This document shows, one piece after another, positions 1 through 8,824 of a stretch of 64,000 nucleotides of DNA. Under the pieces are notes generated by a model. The model worked only from the letters and a program-made list of their open reading frames with translations, did not search any database and was not told the DNA's origin. The translations under genes and the position numbers were made by a program. Positions within the stretch are counted from its first letter, which is position 1. Every line of letters starts with the position of its first letter. This stretch comes from Mesorhizobium prunaredense (GTDB lineage: Bacteria > Pseudomonadota > Alphaproteobacteria > Rhizobiales > Rhizobiaceae), in assembly GCF_900156895.1 (NCBI RefSeq), contig NZ_FTPD01000034.1:1-64000 (forward strand), given 5' to 3'.

Positions 1-20
1 CCTAAATTCATCCCGCTCTA

Positions 21-524
21 GTGTACCTAATGACGCGCAACTACGGTGAGGCGCGCGTCCATATCGAAAAGGCAGTGGAACTCAACCCAAACGACACCGA
101 GGCAAGGGGCATCTATGGCGATTTTCTGACGTACGTCGGAGAGCCCGAAAAGGGGCTGGAGCAATTCGAGATTGCCAAGCGCCATAATCCCTTCGACATG
201 TCCTGGCTACCTTGGGTGAAAGGCACGGCGTATTTCACAGCCCGCCGATATGTCGAAGCCATTAATACGCTCAACCAGATCCATGAGCCGAACCACGAGA
301 TCAATTATTGGCTGGCGGCGAGTTACGCCCACGCGGGCCGCTTCGACGAGGCAAGTGCTAAACTGCGAGAGTTCCTGCGCATCGCGAAGCGCGATATGGC
401 GCAATTTCCTGACCGAGACTCACAAGCATGGATGAATTTCTTCGATCGCTCGGTTCCGTATAAGGACCGGCGGTACCTGGATCATCTCTGTGAGGGTCTT
501 CGAAAGGCTGGCCTCCCCATATAA
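21..524 (+). pseudogene. C-terminal TPR-repeat fragment, adenylate-cyclase-associated type
   Basis: The reading frame encodes 167 residues of tandem tetratricopeptide repeats: helical pairs with the usual small/aromatic spacing, such as AVELNPND and GEPEKGLEQF. This pattern is familiar from the C-terminal half of rhizobial class III adenylate/guanylate cyclases that end in TPRs. No cyclase domain is present. A TAA stop lies in frame at bases 3-5, yet the residues between it and the GTG at 21 still read like a TPR helix. The gene is therefore probably a fragment or carries an upstream frameshift, rather than starting at 21. The window edge prevents a check. It could also be a short stand-alone TPR protein. 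Confidence 0.5.
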
Positions 525-857
525 CCGCGCAGGGTATGCGTGTCTGCTGAAGCCCGCTATCGATAGTGGCAGCCGGCACACGCCTGACTTTGCCAGAGAG
601 TGCTTGTCGCCTCCGATTTGGTGCAGCTGCATAAGCGCGACCCATCAGATTGTCCCATTGGACCTGGACCCGCGGCACATTTTCGAAAGCGACGGCCGGC
701 ACAAGTCCCGTTTATCGACCAAAAGATCGCGCTTTCTGCACCCGGGTTCAAAGTCGTTGTTTCACAACGACCGGGCGTGGCGCTCTTTGCTCGTTCAGGT
801 GGGTAAAACAAACAGCCGCTTTCCACCCTAAGCGGGCTTACGGCCCCCGGCGTCGGA
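525..857. other. 333-base stretch without a supportable gene
   Basis: Overlapping short frames exist on both strands, but none has a ribosome binding site, a recognisable motif or a coherent protein composition. I see no tRNA, no terminator hairpin with a T-tract and no repeat of the families found elsewhere in the window. With a fragmentary gene to the left and a frameshifted one to the right, this looks like decayed DNA. Confidence 0.4.
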
Positions 858-1209
858 TTACTGGCTCAAAGCGAGCGCGACCAGAGCAACTGCAGCGGGC
901 ACGGTCTGGATGTAGAGGATTTTCCTGCCGACCGTCGCCGCGCCGTAGAGGCCGGCGATGGCGACGCAGAGCAGGAAAAACACCTTGATCTGGAAACCGG
1001 CCTCGCCGAGGTAAAGCCCCCAGATCAGCCCGGCCGCGAGAAAGCCGTTGTAATGCCCCTGGTTGGCGGCAAGCACTTTCGATGCGCTGGCGAATTCCGG
1101 CGTCGCTTGACGCCTTGTGGCCGCGCAGCGTGTCCCACAGCACCATTTCCAGATAGACGATGTAGAGGTGGATCAGCGCCACCAACCCGACCAGCACATT
1201 GGCGATCAT
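858..1209 (-). pseudogene. DUF1304 small membrane protein, frameshifted
   Basis: The N-terminal part (ATG at 1209) reads MIANVLVGLVALIHLYIVYL and continues into the conserved EMVLWDT segment. The C-terminal part lies in another frame: ATPEFASASKVLAANQGHYN, then three hydrophobic helices ending at 858. Together they form a normal DUF1304 protein of about 115 residues with four membrane helices. The frame changes around 1110-1120, just after the RGHKA residues. A single one-base insertion or deletion would restore the full protein, so this is either a recent pseudogene or a sequencing error. Its ATG overlaps the stop of a tiny upstream frame. DUF1304 proteins have no established biochemical role. 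Confidence 0.7.
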
Positions 1210-1295
1210 GCTTCGTCTCCCGTTGCGACACGGCGCCGCCTCGCGATATTGATCACGCACGCCAGCGTTCCCGCAAGAGCCATTGCGGCGTGCAT
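1206..1295 (-). CDS. Possible 29-residue small protein upstream of DUF1304
   Basis: A short frame starting at ATG 1295 has one hydrophobic stretch (AMALAGTLACVINIA) followed by an Arg-rich segment. It ends in a TGA that overlaps the DUF1304 ATG in an ATGA arrangement, which often marks translational coupling. No family is recognisable and no clear Shine-Dalgarno sequence precedes it. It could be the tail of a longer decayed frame or chance. Confidence 0.2.
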   Translation of the reverse strand: MHAAMALAGTLACVINIARRRRVATGDEA

Positions 1296-1398
1296 CCTGG
1301 CCAGCAACCAATGTGCCCTATCGCCGACGGCCCTTCAGGGTTGCCAATATCAGCGCATTGGTATCTTTTCCCGCCGTTCAAATTCAGCGGAAGCCACA

Positions 1399-2898
1399 AT
1401 GTCCTTTCAAAAACTCGACGACCTCGGCCACAAGCTCGAAGCACTGGAGCATGCGCTCGCCATTCTCGGCGCCGACGAGGCGACCCACATGGCCGTCGGC
1501 GGCGGCGAAAAGCGCGCTGAGGCGATGTCGGCGCTGGCCGGCATGCATCACGCCAGAGCGACCGCGCCGGAGATCGCCGACTGGATCGCAGCGGCCGAAC
1601 AGGAAACGCTGAACGAAGAACAGCAGGCAGCGGTCAAGGAGTTCCGGCGGCAATACACCAACCTGACCTGCCTGCCGGTCGAATTCGTCGAACGCCAAAC
1701 CACCGCCCGGATGCGCTCCGAGCAGTTGTGGCGCGACCTGCGCGCGAAAAACGACTGGGCCGGGTTCTTGCCGGCGCTCGAAGGCGTCGTCGCGCTGGTG
1801 CGCGAGGAAGCAGCCCTTCGCGCCGACGTGCTCGGCCTTGATCCGTACGACGCGCTGATGGAGCAATATGATCCCGGCAACCGCGCTGCCGACATCACGC
1901 CGGTCTTCGCCGAGTTGAAGACCTTTCTCAGGGATTTCGTGCCGGAGGCACTGGCGGTGCAGGAAAGGCGGCTGGCGAAACATCCGCTGAAGCCGCTTTC
2001 GGGCAGCTATGCGATCGAAAAGCAGCGCGAGCTTGGCCTCGCCATGATGGCGGCGGTCGGCTTCGATCTCACCCACGGCTCGCTGTCGGTATCGCATCAT
2101 CCGTTCTGCGGCGGCGTGCCGAGCGACGTGCGCATCACCACCCGCTACAAGACCTCCGACTTCCTGTCGGCGCTAATGGGCGTGCTGCACGAGACCGGGC
2201 ACGCGCTTTACGAACAGAACCTGCCGCAGGCGTGGGCGCACTGGCCGCTCGGCAAGGCGCGCGGCATGGCTGTGCATGAAAGCCAGAGCCTGTTCGTCGA
2301 GAAGCAGATCGGCCGCAACCCCGAATTCTGGCGCTGGGCGCTGCCGGTGGTCGAAAAGCACCTCGGCGAGGCCTGGTCGATCGAAGACATCCTGCCGCAT
2401 GTACACCGGGTCGAGCGCGGCCTGATCCGCGTCGACGCCGACGAGGTCACCTATCCGCTGCACGTCATCCTGCGCTACGAACTGGAGCAGGAGCTTGTCT
2501 CGGGGCGGCTGGAGGCCGCCGACCTGCCGGAGGCCTGGGACGCCAAGATGCGCGACTATCTCGGCCTGTCGACCATCGACAACCCGGCCGACGGGCCGAT
2601 GCAGGACGTGCACTGGCCGGGCGCCGCCTTCGGCTATTTCCCGTCTTACACACTGGGCGCGATGATGGCGGCGCAGCAATGGGCGGCGCTGACCAGAGAC
2701 CATCCTTCGGCCGACGACGACCTCGCCAAGGGAAATTTCGCGGCGATCAACGACTGGCGCCGTGAAAGGATCTGGTCGCAAGGCTCGCGCTGGTCGACGC
2801 CCGAACTGCTCGAACGCGCCACCGGCGAGAAGCTCAACGCCACGCATTTCACCGAGCATTTGAGGAGGAGGTATGGGGAGGTGCTGAAGGGCGCCTGA
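1399..2898 (+). CDS. Carboxypeptidase M32 (thermostable carboxypeptidase 1 family)
   Basis: This is a 499-residue zinc carboxypeptidase of family M32, a cytoplasmic enzyme that removes C-terminal residues from peptides. The zinc site HETGH lies at residues 264-268, with the third ligand glutamate at about 294 in the HESQS motif. The family HPF motif is at about 234-236. Length matches the usual 490-510. The frame stays open upstream, but ATG 1399 (MSFQKLDD) is where the family N-terminus begins, so the longer reading is rejected. It stands alone and converges with the ABC transporter gene on its right. Function in peptide turnover is inferred from the family. Confidence 0.93.
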   Translation: MSFQKLDDLGHKLEALEHALAILGADEATHMAVGGGEKRAEAMSALAGMHHARATAPEIADWIAAAEQETLNEEQQAAVKEFRRQYTNLTCLPVEFVERQTTARMRSEQLWRDLRAKNDWAGFLPALEGVVALVREEAALRADVLGLDPYDALMEQYDPGNRAADITPVFAELKTFLRDFVPEALAVQERRLAKHPLKPLSGSYAIEKQRELGLAMMAAVGFDLTHGSLSVSHHPFCGGVPSDVRITTRYKTSDFLSALMGVLHETGHALYEQNLPQAWAHWPLGKARGMAVHESQSLFVEKQIGRNPEFWRWALPVVEKHLGEAWSIEDILPHVHRVERGLIRVDADEVTYPLHVILRYELEQELVSGRLEAADLPEAWDAKMRDYLGLSTIDNPADGPMQDVHWPGAAFGYFPSYTLGAMMAAQQWAALTRDHPSADDDLAKGNFAAINDWRRERIWSQGSRWSTPELLERATGEKLNATHFTEHLRRRYGEVLKGA

Positions 2899-2991
2899 CA
2901 TATCCTCAAGCGCATCGAACGCGGCGGCACTTTCGTCACTGCCGACCAGCGCCATTTGCAAAAGACGAAGCCGTTTGGCAGCGTCGTGCTA

Positions 2992-4794
2992 CTACTCCGC
3001 GGCGCCCCTGAAAGCGTTCGCCCCGGTTTCGAACTGCAGCTTGGCCAGCCGCGCATAGATGCCGCCCTTGGCGACGAGGCTCTGGTGGGTCCCTTCCTCG
3101 ACGATGCAGCCGCCATCCATGACCAGGATCCGGTCCGCCTTCAGCACCGTCGCCAGCCGGTGGGCGATGACGATCGTGGTGCGGTCCTGCATCAGCCGTT
3201 CCAGCGCCGTCTGCACCAGCGTCTCGCTTTCGGCGTCGAGGGCCGAGGTCGCCTCGTCAAGCAAAAGGATCGGCGCATCGCGCAGGATCGCGCGGGCAAT
3301 CGCCACGCGCTGGCGCTGGCCGCCGGACAAGGTCACGCCGCGCTCGCCGACCTGGCTGTCATAGCCTTTCTCGAGTCTTAGGATGAACTCGTCGGCAAGC
3401 GCATCCCTGGCCGCCGCCTCGATCTCGGCCTGGCTGGCGTCTGGACGGCCGAAGCCGATATTGTCGCGCGCGCTGGCCGCGAAGATGGTGACGTCCTGCG
3501 GCACGATGGCGATGCGTTCTCGGATGGCGACGGGGTCGGCCTCGCGCACATTGACGCCGTCGATCATGATCTTGCCGGTCTCGGGGTCGTAGAAGCGCAG
3601 AAGCAGCGAAAAGACGGTGCTCTTGCCGGCGCCCGACGGGCCGACGATCGCTACCGTCTCACCGGGCTTGACCTCGAAGCTCAGACAATGGACCGCAGCA
3701 CGGTCGGGTCCGGCCGGATAGGAGAAGGACACGCCGTCGAAACTGATTGCGCCTCTGGCCGTCGCCGGCAGCGGTTTCGGATGCGCCGGGGCCTGGATCG
3801 CGGGCTTCTCGGCCAGGATCTCGGTCAGCCGTTCGGCAGCGCCCGCCGCCTGGGAAAGCTCGCCCCACACTTCCGACAGCGCGCCGAGCGCGCCGGCGGC
3901 GAACACCGAATAGAGCAGGAACTGGCCGAGCGTGCCAGGCGAGAGCGTGCCGTCGAGCACGTCGCGCGAGCCGAACCACAGCACCGCCACCACCGAGGAG
4001 AAGATCATGAAGATGGCGAAGAAGGTGAGGAAGGAGCGGGCAAAGATCGAGGACCGCGCCGCCGCGAAAGCGGCTTCCACGGCCGATGAAAAATGCCCGG
4101 TGACCAGCTTCTCGTTGGTGAAGGCCTGCAGCGTGCGCACCGCGCCGATCTGCTCGCTGGCATAGGCCGTGGCGTCGGCCAGCGTGTCCTGTGCCAGCCG
4201 TGATTTGCGCCGCACCGAGCGGCCGAAGGCGACCAGCGGCAGCACGATCACAGGTATGGCGGCGATGACGAGGCCCGACAGTTTCGGGCTGGTGAAGACC
4301 ATCATCGCCACGGCGCCGAGGCCAAGAATGGCGTTGCGCAGCGCTACCGACGCGGTGGCACCGACCGCTGACTTGACCTGCGTCGTGTCGGCGGCGAGCC
4401 GCGAGACGATCTCGCCCGACTGTGCAGTGTCGAAGAATGATGGCGACAGCGTCGTGACATGGCGGAACACGTCGCTGCGGATGTCGGCGACGACGCGCTC
4501 GCCGAGCGTGATGACGAAATAATAGCGGCAGGCCGACGCCGCAGCGAGCAAGGCAGCCATCACCACCAGCATGGCGAAATACTCGGCGATGAAACTGGAA
4601 TCGGAGGCGGAAAAGCCGTGGTCGATCATGCGCCGCACGGCCAGCGGCAGCGCCAGCGTCGTCGCCGCAGCAATTGTCAGCGAGACAACCGCGCCAACGA
4701 CCATTTTCCGGTAGCGGGTGATGTACGGAAACAGGCGCCGCAGCGGCTTGAGCGAGCGCCTGCGCTCGTCTGCATCGCCGCTGGTGTGCGCCAT
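2992..4794 (-). CDS. ABC half-transporter, fused permease/ATPase (MsbA/ABCB type)
   Basis: The 600-residue protein has an exporter-type membrane domain of six helices (about residues 25-320) followed by a nucleotide-binding domain. That domain carries Walker A GPSGAGKS near residue 382, signature LSGGQ near 487, and Walker B ILLLDEATSALD. Such half-transporters dimerise in the inner membrane and export lipids, peptides or drugs; the substrate cannot be told from sequence. ATG 4794 (MAHTSGDADE) is preferred because the 13 residues upstream are Arg/Pro-rich and unlike the family. It is monocistronic and divergent from rpmE. Confidence 0.9.
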   Translation of the reverse strand: MAHTSGDADERRRSLKPLRRLFPYITRYRKMVVGAVVSLTIAAATTLALPLAVRRMIDHGFSASDSSFIAEYFAMLVVMAALLAAASACRYYFVITLGERVVADIRSDVFRHVTTLSPSFFDTAQSGEIVSRLAADTTQVKSAVGATASVALRNAILGLGAVAMMVFTSPKLSGLVIAAIPVIVLPLVAFGRSVRRKSRLAQDTLADATAYASEQIGAVRTLQAFTNEKLVTGHFSSAVEAAFAAARSSIFARSFLTFFAIFMIFSSVVAVLWFGSRDVLDGTLSPGTLGQFLLYSVFAAGALGALSEVWGELSQAAGAAERLTEILAEKPAIQAPAHPKPLPATARGAISFDGVSFSYPAGPDRAAVHCLSFEVKPGETVAIVGPSGAGKSTVFSLLLRFYDPETGKIMIDGVNVREADPVAIRERIAIVPQDVTIFAASARDNIGFGRPDASQAEIEAAARDALADEFILRLEKGYDSQVGERGVTLSGGQRQRVAIARAILRDAPILLLDEATSALDAESETLVQTALERLMQDRTTIVIAHRLATVLKADRILVMDGGCIVEEGTHQSLVAKGGIYARLAKLQFETGANAFRGAAE

Positions 4795-4852
4795 GACCGT
4801 TTCCTCTGGCCGCCTTCTGGGCATGCGCCTCAATATGCGCTTACCGCGGCCT

Positions 4853-4881
4853 TGTGATTCAATTCCGGCTGATGTATAGGC
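4853..4881 (+). promoter_or_regulatory. Candidate sigma-70-type promoter of rpmE
   Basis: TTGTGA (4853-4858) and TATAGG (4876-4881) are separated by 17 bases in the ABC transporter/rpmE divergent spacer. They would give an rpmE leader of about 110 bases. This is a match by eye only. Confidence 0.35.
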
Positions 4882-5000
4882 TCGCCGACCGTTTTCAAAA
4901 GCCGTGGCTCCTCAATAGCTGCGGCTTCGAGTTTTAAAAAGGGGCGCATCGACGCAGGCTTTATGCCCGTCAGTGGCGCCAGCGAACCAGGAATAGCACA

Positions 5001-5222
5001 ATGAAGACCGATATCCATCCCGACTACCACGCCATCAAGGTCGTCATGACCGACGGCACCGAATACATGACCCGTTCGACCTGGGGCAAGGAAGGCGATA
5101 CGATGAACCTCGACATCGACCCGACCACCCATCCGGCCTGGACCGGCGGCCAGCAGACCCTGCTCGACCGCGGCGGCCGTCTTTCGAAGTTCAAGAAGCG
5201 TTTCGAAGGCTTTGGCCTCTAA
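5001..5222 (+). CDS. rpmE: 50S ribosomal protein L31
   Basis: The 73-residue protein starts [10 protein letters not shown] and has the L31 core [10 protein letters not shown] and the basic end [11 protein letters not shown]31 binds at the subunit interface on the central protuberance. It has no cysteine at all, so it is the zinc-independent (C-minus) type that is common in alphaproteobacteria. It is followed 20 bases later by a strong intrinsic terminator and is probably transcribed alone. The position divergent from an ABC half-transporter is typical of rhizobial chromosomes. Confidence 0.96.
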   Translation: MKTDIHPDYHAIKVVMTDGTEYMTRSTWGKEGDTMNLDIDPTTHPAWTGGQQTLLDRGGRLSKFKKRFEGFGL

Positions 5223-5242
5223 ACTGCAGGCCTTCGCATCAG

Positions 5243-5271
5243 AAAAAACCCGCCCTCGAGGCGGGTTTTTT
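5243..5271 (+). terminator. Intrinsic terminator after rpmE
   Basis: A stem CCCGCC/GGCGGG with the loop CTCGA is flanked by an A-run on the left and six T residues on the right, so it may act in both directions. It lies 20 bases after the rpmE stop. Confidence 0.9.
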
Positions 5272-5303
5272 GTTCATGGAGCCTCTCGTTCCAGGTCTGC
5301 GCT

Positions 5304-5357
5304 GCCCCTCTCCCCATATAGATACGGGGAGAAGGTGCCGGCAGGCGGATGAGGGGC
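5304..5357. repeat. Palindromic repeat, family C (single copy)
   Basis: Outer arms GCCCCTC/GAGGGGC enclose an inner hairpin CTCCCC/GGGGAG and the segment GGTGCCGGCAGGCGGATGAGG. The same layout recurs at 32145-32290, where the inner hairpin and the segment ending GGCGGATGAGGGGC are nearly identical. The element lies just downstream of the tetR gene end. It is a short non-coding palindromic element of the type spread through rhizobial genomes. Confidence 0.7.
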
Positions 5358-5374
5358 GGCGCTCGCTTCGGCGA

Positions 5375-6043
5375 TTAGCCAACGTTACATGGGCCGGCCT
5401 GCTGGTCGAGCAACTCGCGCAGCGCTATCCGCTTATAGGCGGCGACCAGGTCGTCGCCTTCCTTTCGACCGACCGAGATCGCCAGCCGCATGGTGGCTTC
5501 GCCCATCTGCCAGATGAGAAGCGCCGTCGTTTCGAGCGTCGCCGGATCGGCGGCGGGCCGCAGCCGCTTCAGCACCGCGGTGAGGAATTCGGCGTTGGCC
5601 CGGCTGTCGGCGAGCTCGAGTTCCCGTAGCGCCTTGTCGGCCTGTGTGCCCGACCAGATGTCGCGCATCACCGGCTCGGCCAGGAACAGCCCGTAATAGA
5701 TATCCACCAGCTCGGAAAATGCCCGCCGCAGCCCTTCGGCGTCGCTAACCTGTGCAAGCGCTGCCGCGATGCAGGCCTGGCTTTCAGCGGTGTAGCGCTC
5801 GGCCAGCGCCCAGATGATCGCCCGCTTGTCCGCGAAGAACTGGTAGAGCGAACCGATCGACACGCCGGCCCGTTCCGCAACCTCGCCCATGCGCATGGCG
5901 TCGCTGCCTTGCTCGGCGATCAGCGCAGAGGCGGCGGCCAGCATCCGCTCGACCCGCTCACGGCTGCGTTGCTGGCTTGGCGCCCGGCGCGGCGATGCGA
6001 TCTGGCCATCCTGTGAACCCGCTACGCTCGAGCCTTCCATCAT
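5375..6043 (-). CDS. TetR/AcrR family transcriptional regulator
   Basis: The 222-residue protein has an N-terminal TetR DNA-binding domain (about residues 25-75, with GEVAERAGVSIGSLYQFFAD as recognition helix-turn-helix) and a helical ligand-binding C-terminus. The tandem ATG at 6043/6040 follows the ribosome site GGGAGACA and is preferred over the start 13 codons upstream. It is divergent from the NmrA-like gene, and the spacer holds a repeated, palindromic candidate operator. It is thus probably a local repressor of the NmrA-like/DUF1772 pair. The ligand is unknown. Confidence 0.88.
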   Translation of the reverse strand: MMEGSSVAGSQDGQIASPRRAPSQQRSRERVERMLAAASALIAEQGSDAMRMGEVAERAGVSIGSLYQFFADKRAIIWALAERYTAESQACIAAALAQVSDAEGLRRAFSELVDIYYGLFLAEPVMRDIWSGTQADKALRELELADSRANAEFLTAVLKRLRPAADPATLETTALLIWQMGEATMRLAISVGRKEGDDLVAAYKRIALRELLDQQAGPCNVG

Positions 6044-6077
6044 TGTCTCCCGGCGAATGATCAACAAATTGGCTTGA

Positions 6078-6137
6078 CTCACAAAATACGAGGGTTTATC
6101 ACGTTTTGCAAATGCGAGGATTACTCATGTTTGTGAG
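6078..6137. promoter_or_regulatory. Candidate TetR operator, two-part
   Basis: The divergent spacer has inverted arms CTCACAAA (6078-6085) and TTTGTGAG (6130-6137). Inside lie two imperfect direct copies of a roughly 20-base unit: ACGAGGGTTTATCACGTTTT, and GCGAGGATTACTCATGTTT. Doubled sites of this size fit the binding of two TetR dimers. Inferred by eye. Confidence 0.45.
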
Positions 6138-6152
6138 CAAAGGAAAATCACC

Positions 6153-6986
6153 ATGATCGACACAGCAACAAAACCGACTTTGATCCTCGGCGGCACCGGC
6201 AAGACCGGCCGTCGTCTCGCAGACAGGCTGATGGCGCAGGGCTTGCCGGTACGGATCGGCTCGCGCTCGGGCACGCCACCGTTCGACTGGGAAAACAAAG
6301 CCACCTGGGCCTCCGCGCTTGATGGTGTCGGTGCCGTCTACATCAGCTACTATCCCGATCTTGCGGTTCCCGGTGCGGCCGAAGCGGTCGGCAGCTTCGC
6401 CAACCTTGCCGTGGCAAGCGGTGTGCACCGGCTGGTGCTGCTGTCGGGACGTGGCGAAATCGAAGCGCAACGTGCCGAAGAGATGCTCAAAGCCTCAGGC
6501 GCCGACTGGACGATCCTGCGCTGCGCCTGGTTTTCCCAGAACTTCAGCGAGAGTTTTTTGCTCGAACCGCTGCTCGCCGGTGAGGTGGCTTTGCCGGTCG
6601 GCACTGTCGGAGAACCGTTCGTCGATGCCGACGACATTGCCGACGCCGCCGTTACGGTGCTTACTCAGCAAGGTCATATCGGCCAGCTTTACGAGCTGAC
6701 CGGGCCGCGGCTGCTGAGCTTCGCCGACGCGGTCGCCGAGATCGGCAAGGCTGCCGGCCGCGACATCCGCTTTATCAGGATTTCGCATGCCGAGTTCACC
6801 GCAGCTGTAGCCGGGTACGAGTTGCCGGCCGAGTTCGCCTGGCTGCTCAACGAGCTGTTCACCGAGGTGCTCGACGGCCGCAACGAGGCGCTGACCGACG
6901 GCGTCGAGCGCGTGCTCGGCCGCGCGCCAAAGGACTTTTCCGCCTATGCAAACGAAACCGCTGGTACGGGCATCTGGAGTGACTGA
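6153..6986 (+). CDS. NmrA-like NAD(P)-binding protein
   Basis: The 277-residue Rossmann protein carries the dinucleotide motif GGTGKTGR at residues 13-20 and the NmrA/atypical-SDR features LVLLSGRG and WTILRCAWFSQNF. There is no classical YxxxK catalytic pair. Family members are either NAD(P)H-dependent reductases of quinones or redox sensors. The gene is preceded by AAGGAAA and its stop lies one base before the next ATG, so it is co-transcribed with the DUF1772 gene under the divergent TetR protein. The substrate cannot be named. Confidence 0.85.
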   Translation: MIDTATKPTLILGGTGKTGRRLADRLMAQGLPVRIGSRSGTPPFDWENKATWASALDGVGAVYISYYPDLAVPGAAEAVGSFANLAVASGVHRLVLLSGRGEIEAQRAEEMLKASGADWTILRCAWFSQNFSESFLLEPLLAGEVALPVGTVGEPFVDADDIADAAVTVLTQQGHIGQLYELTGPRLLSFADAVAEIGKAAGRDIRFIRISHAEFTAAVAGYELPAEFAWLLNELFTEVLDGRNEALTDGVERVLGRAPKDFSAYANETAGTGIWSD

Positions 6987-6987
6987 C

Positions 6988-7467
6988 ATGATCATGAAAC
7001 TGCTTCCCAGCCTCATCTTCATCGCCGCGCTCGGCTCGGGCGTCGTCGCTGGTGTCTTCTTCGCCTTCTCCAGCTTCGTCATGCCGGGCCTCGCCCGCAT
7101 GCCGGCTGCGGGCGGCATCGCCGCCATGAATTCGATCAACGTCACTGCGGTGACGCCGATGTTCATGACTGCGCTTTTCGGCACCGGGCTGATCTGCCTT
7201 GTCCTCGCCGCCGGCGCTGTCATCGGATGGGGCCAACCGGGCTCGTTGTGGCTTCTCGCCGGCGCCCTGATCTATGTCGTCGGCAACCTGTTCGTGACGA
7301 TGATCTTCAATGTGCCGCTCAACAACACGCTGGCCGCCGTCGATCCGGCAAGCGCCAATGGCGCCGCTGTGTGGACCACCTATCTCAGGGACTGGGTGAT
7401 GTGGAACCACGTCCGCACCATTACCGCCATCGTCGCGCTGGCCTGCTTCATCAGGGCGTGGCGGTGA
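6988..7467 (+). CDS. DUF1772 (anthrone oxygenase-like) membrane protein
   Basis: This 159-residue protein has four hydrophobic helices and the DUF1772 pattern: FFAFSSFVMPGLAR near the N-terminus, NVPLNNTLA in the middle and WNHVRT near the end. DUF1772 includes fungal anthrone oxygenases; bacterial members are uncharacterised. ATG 6988 comes one base after the NmrA-like stop, showing tight coupling and a shared operon. The pair is a common arrangement: a soluble redox protein with a membrane partner under a TetR regulator. Confidence 0.85.
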   Translation: MIMKLLPSLIFIAALGSGVVAGVFFAFSSFVMPGLARMPAAGGIAAMNSINVTAVTPMFMTALFGTGLICLVLAAGAVIGWGQPGSLWLLAGALIYVVGNLFVTMIFNVPLNNTLAAVDPASANGAAVWTTYLRDWVMWNHVRTITAIVALACFIRAWR

Positions 7468-7483
7468 ATGCAGGGACCCTGCG

Positions 7484-7831
7484 TCAGGCAGGGTCTTTTG
7501 ACGTGGTATCTTTTGACTTGTCGCTCTTGCGATCGGCATGACCGAGATCGCGATCCGGATCGATCACGTCGCGAACCAGCTGCTTGAGCCTTGCGGCATC
7601 GGGAAAGCCGCCGTCGCGCTTGCGGTCCCAGACCAGCGTCTCGTTGCAGGAAATGGTGAAGATGCCGCCGGTGCCGGGCACCAGCGTGACCTCGCCCAGA
7701 TCCGCTGCGAAGGTCGACAGCAGCTCCTGCGCCATCCAGCCGGCACGCAGCAGCCAGTGACACTGTGTGCAATAGGTGATGCGGACCTGGGGCAACGGCT
7801 TTTCGGTCATGTCAGATTGAGCTCCGCTCAT
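7484..7831 (-). CDS. SelT/SelW/SelH-family (Rdx) thioredoxin-like protein
   Basis: The 115-residue protein has the family signature RITYCTQCHWLLRAGWMAQE: a CxxC motif near the N-terminus in the position of the selenocysteine redox centre of SelW. It continues with VPGTGGIFTI and FPDAARLKQLVRD, and ends in a charged Lys/Asp tail. Such proteins are presumed thiol-redox factors. A second ATG at 7810 is possible. It lies 18 bases behind yebC on the same strand and may be co-transcribed with it. Confidence 0.85.
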   Translation of the reverse strand: MSGAQSDMTEKPLPQVRITYCTQCHWLLRAGWMAQELLSTFAADLGEVTLVPGTGGIFTISCNETLVWDRKRDGGFPDAARLKQLVRDVIDPDRDLGHADRKSDKSKDTTSKDPA

Positions 7832-7849
7832 ATCTCGGGCTGAGTGTGC

Positions 7850-8599
7850 TCATGCAGCGCTGAGTTTCGCCATGGTCTCGTCGTCGACCTCGAAATTGGC
7901 GTAGACGCTCTGCACGTCGTCATCGTCCTCAAGCGTCGCGACCAGCTTCATCAGCGACTGTGCCCGCTCCTCGTCGACCGCAATGTTGGTCTGCGGCTTC
8001 CAGATCGGCTTCACTGACTCTGCCTCGCCGAGCGCGCCTTCCAGCGCCTTCGACACCTCGCCGAGATTCTCGAAGGCGCAATAGATCGTGTGACCTTCCT
8101 CGTCCGACTGGACGTCGTCGGCTCCGGCCTCGATCGCCGCATCCATGACCTTTTCGGCGCTGCCGACCGATGCCGGATAGAAGATCTCGCCGACACGGTC
8201 CCACATGAACGACACCGAGCCGGTTTCGCCCATTGCGCCGCCGGCCTTGGTGAAGGCGGCGCGCACATTCGACGCCGAGCGGTTGCGGTTGTCGGTCAGC
8301 GCCTCGACGATCAGCGCAACGCCGCCTGGCCCGTAGCCTTCGTAGCGCACGGCTTCGTAAGTCTCGGCGTCACCCATCGACGCCTTGTTGATGGCGCGCT
8401 GGATGTTGTCTTTCGGCATCGACACCGCCTTGGCGTTCTGCACGGCAAGACGCAGGCGCGGGTTCATCGACGGATCCGGCGTGCCGCTCTTGGCGGCGAC
8501 GGTTATTTCGCGCGCCAGCTTGGAAAACATTTTCGACCGCACCGCGTCCTGGCGGCCCTTGCGGTGCATGATATTCTTGAACTGTGAATGGCCAGCCAT
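7850..8599 (-). CDS. yebC: YebC/PmpR-family regulator / ribosome-stalling factor
   Basis: The 249-residue protein begins [19 protein letters not shown], the invariant N-terminus of the TACO1/YebC family. It has the further signatures [20 protein letters not shown] and [20 protein letters not shown]. YebC proteins act on translation of difficult proline stretches and were first described as DNA-binding regulators. The start at 8599 matches the family N-terminus; the frame open to 8629 is rejected. In many alphaproteobacteria yebC stands near ruvCAB, which is not the case here. Confidence 0.96.
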   Translation of the reverse strand: MAGHSQFKNIMHRKGRQDAVRSKMFSKLAREITVAAKSGTPDPSMNPRLRLAVQNAKAVSMPKDNIQRAINKASMGDAETYEAVRYEGYGPGGVALIVEALTDNRNRSASNVRAAFTKAGGAMGETGSVSFMWDRVGEIFYPASVGSAEKVMDAAIEAGADDVQSDEEGHTIYCAFENLGEVSKALEGALGEAESVKPIWKPQTNIAVDEERAQSLMKLVATLEDDDDVQSVYANFEVDDETMAKLSAA

Positions 8600-8824
8600 G
8601 GCACCCCTGTCGTCTTCTTGGCAGAGCATCCTGCAGCGAGGTAGTCACCTCGCCTTTGCCAAAATGCTCGAATTCAAAATTTCAGAACGTCCCTGCTGCG
8701 TCCGGATGGACGTACGGCGCTCTATCTCGGAATGGCCGGCTTATAGATAAATCGGCTCAATTCGTCCAGCCGCGCCGTAAGGGCGGTGCGGCAACGCAAC
8801 CGCCAGCTGCTTTCCTGCGAACGC

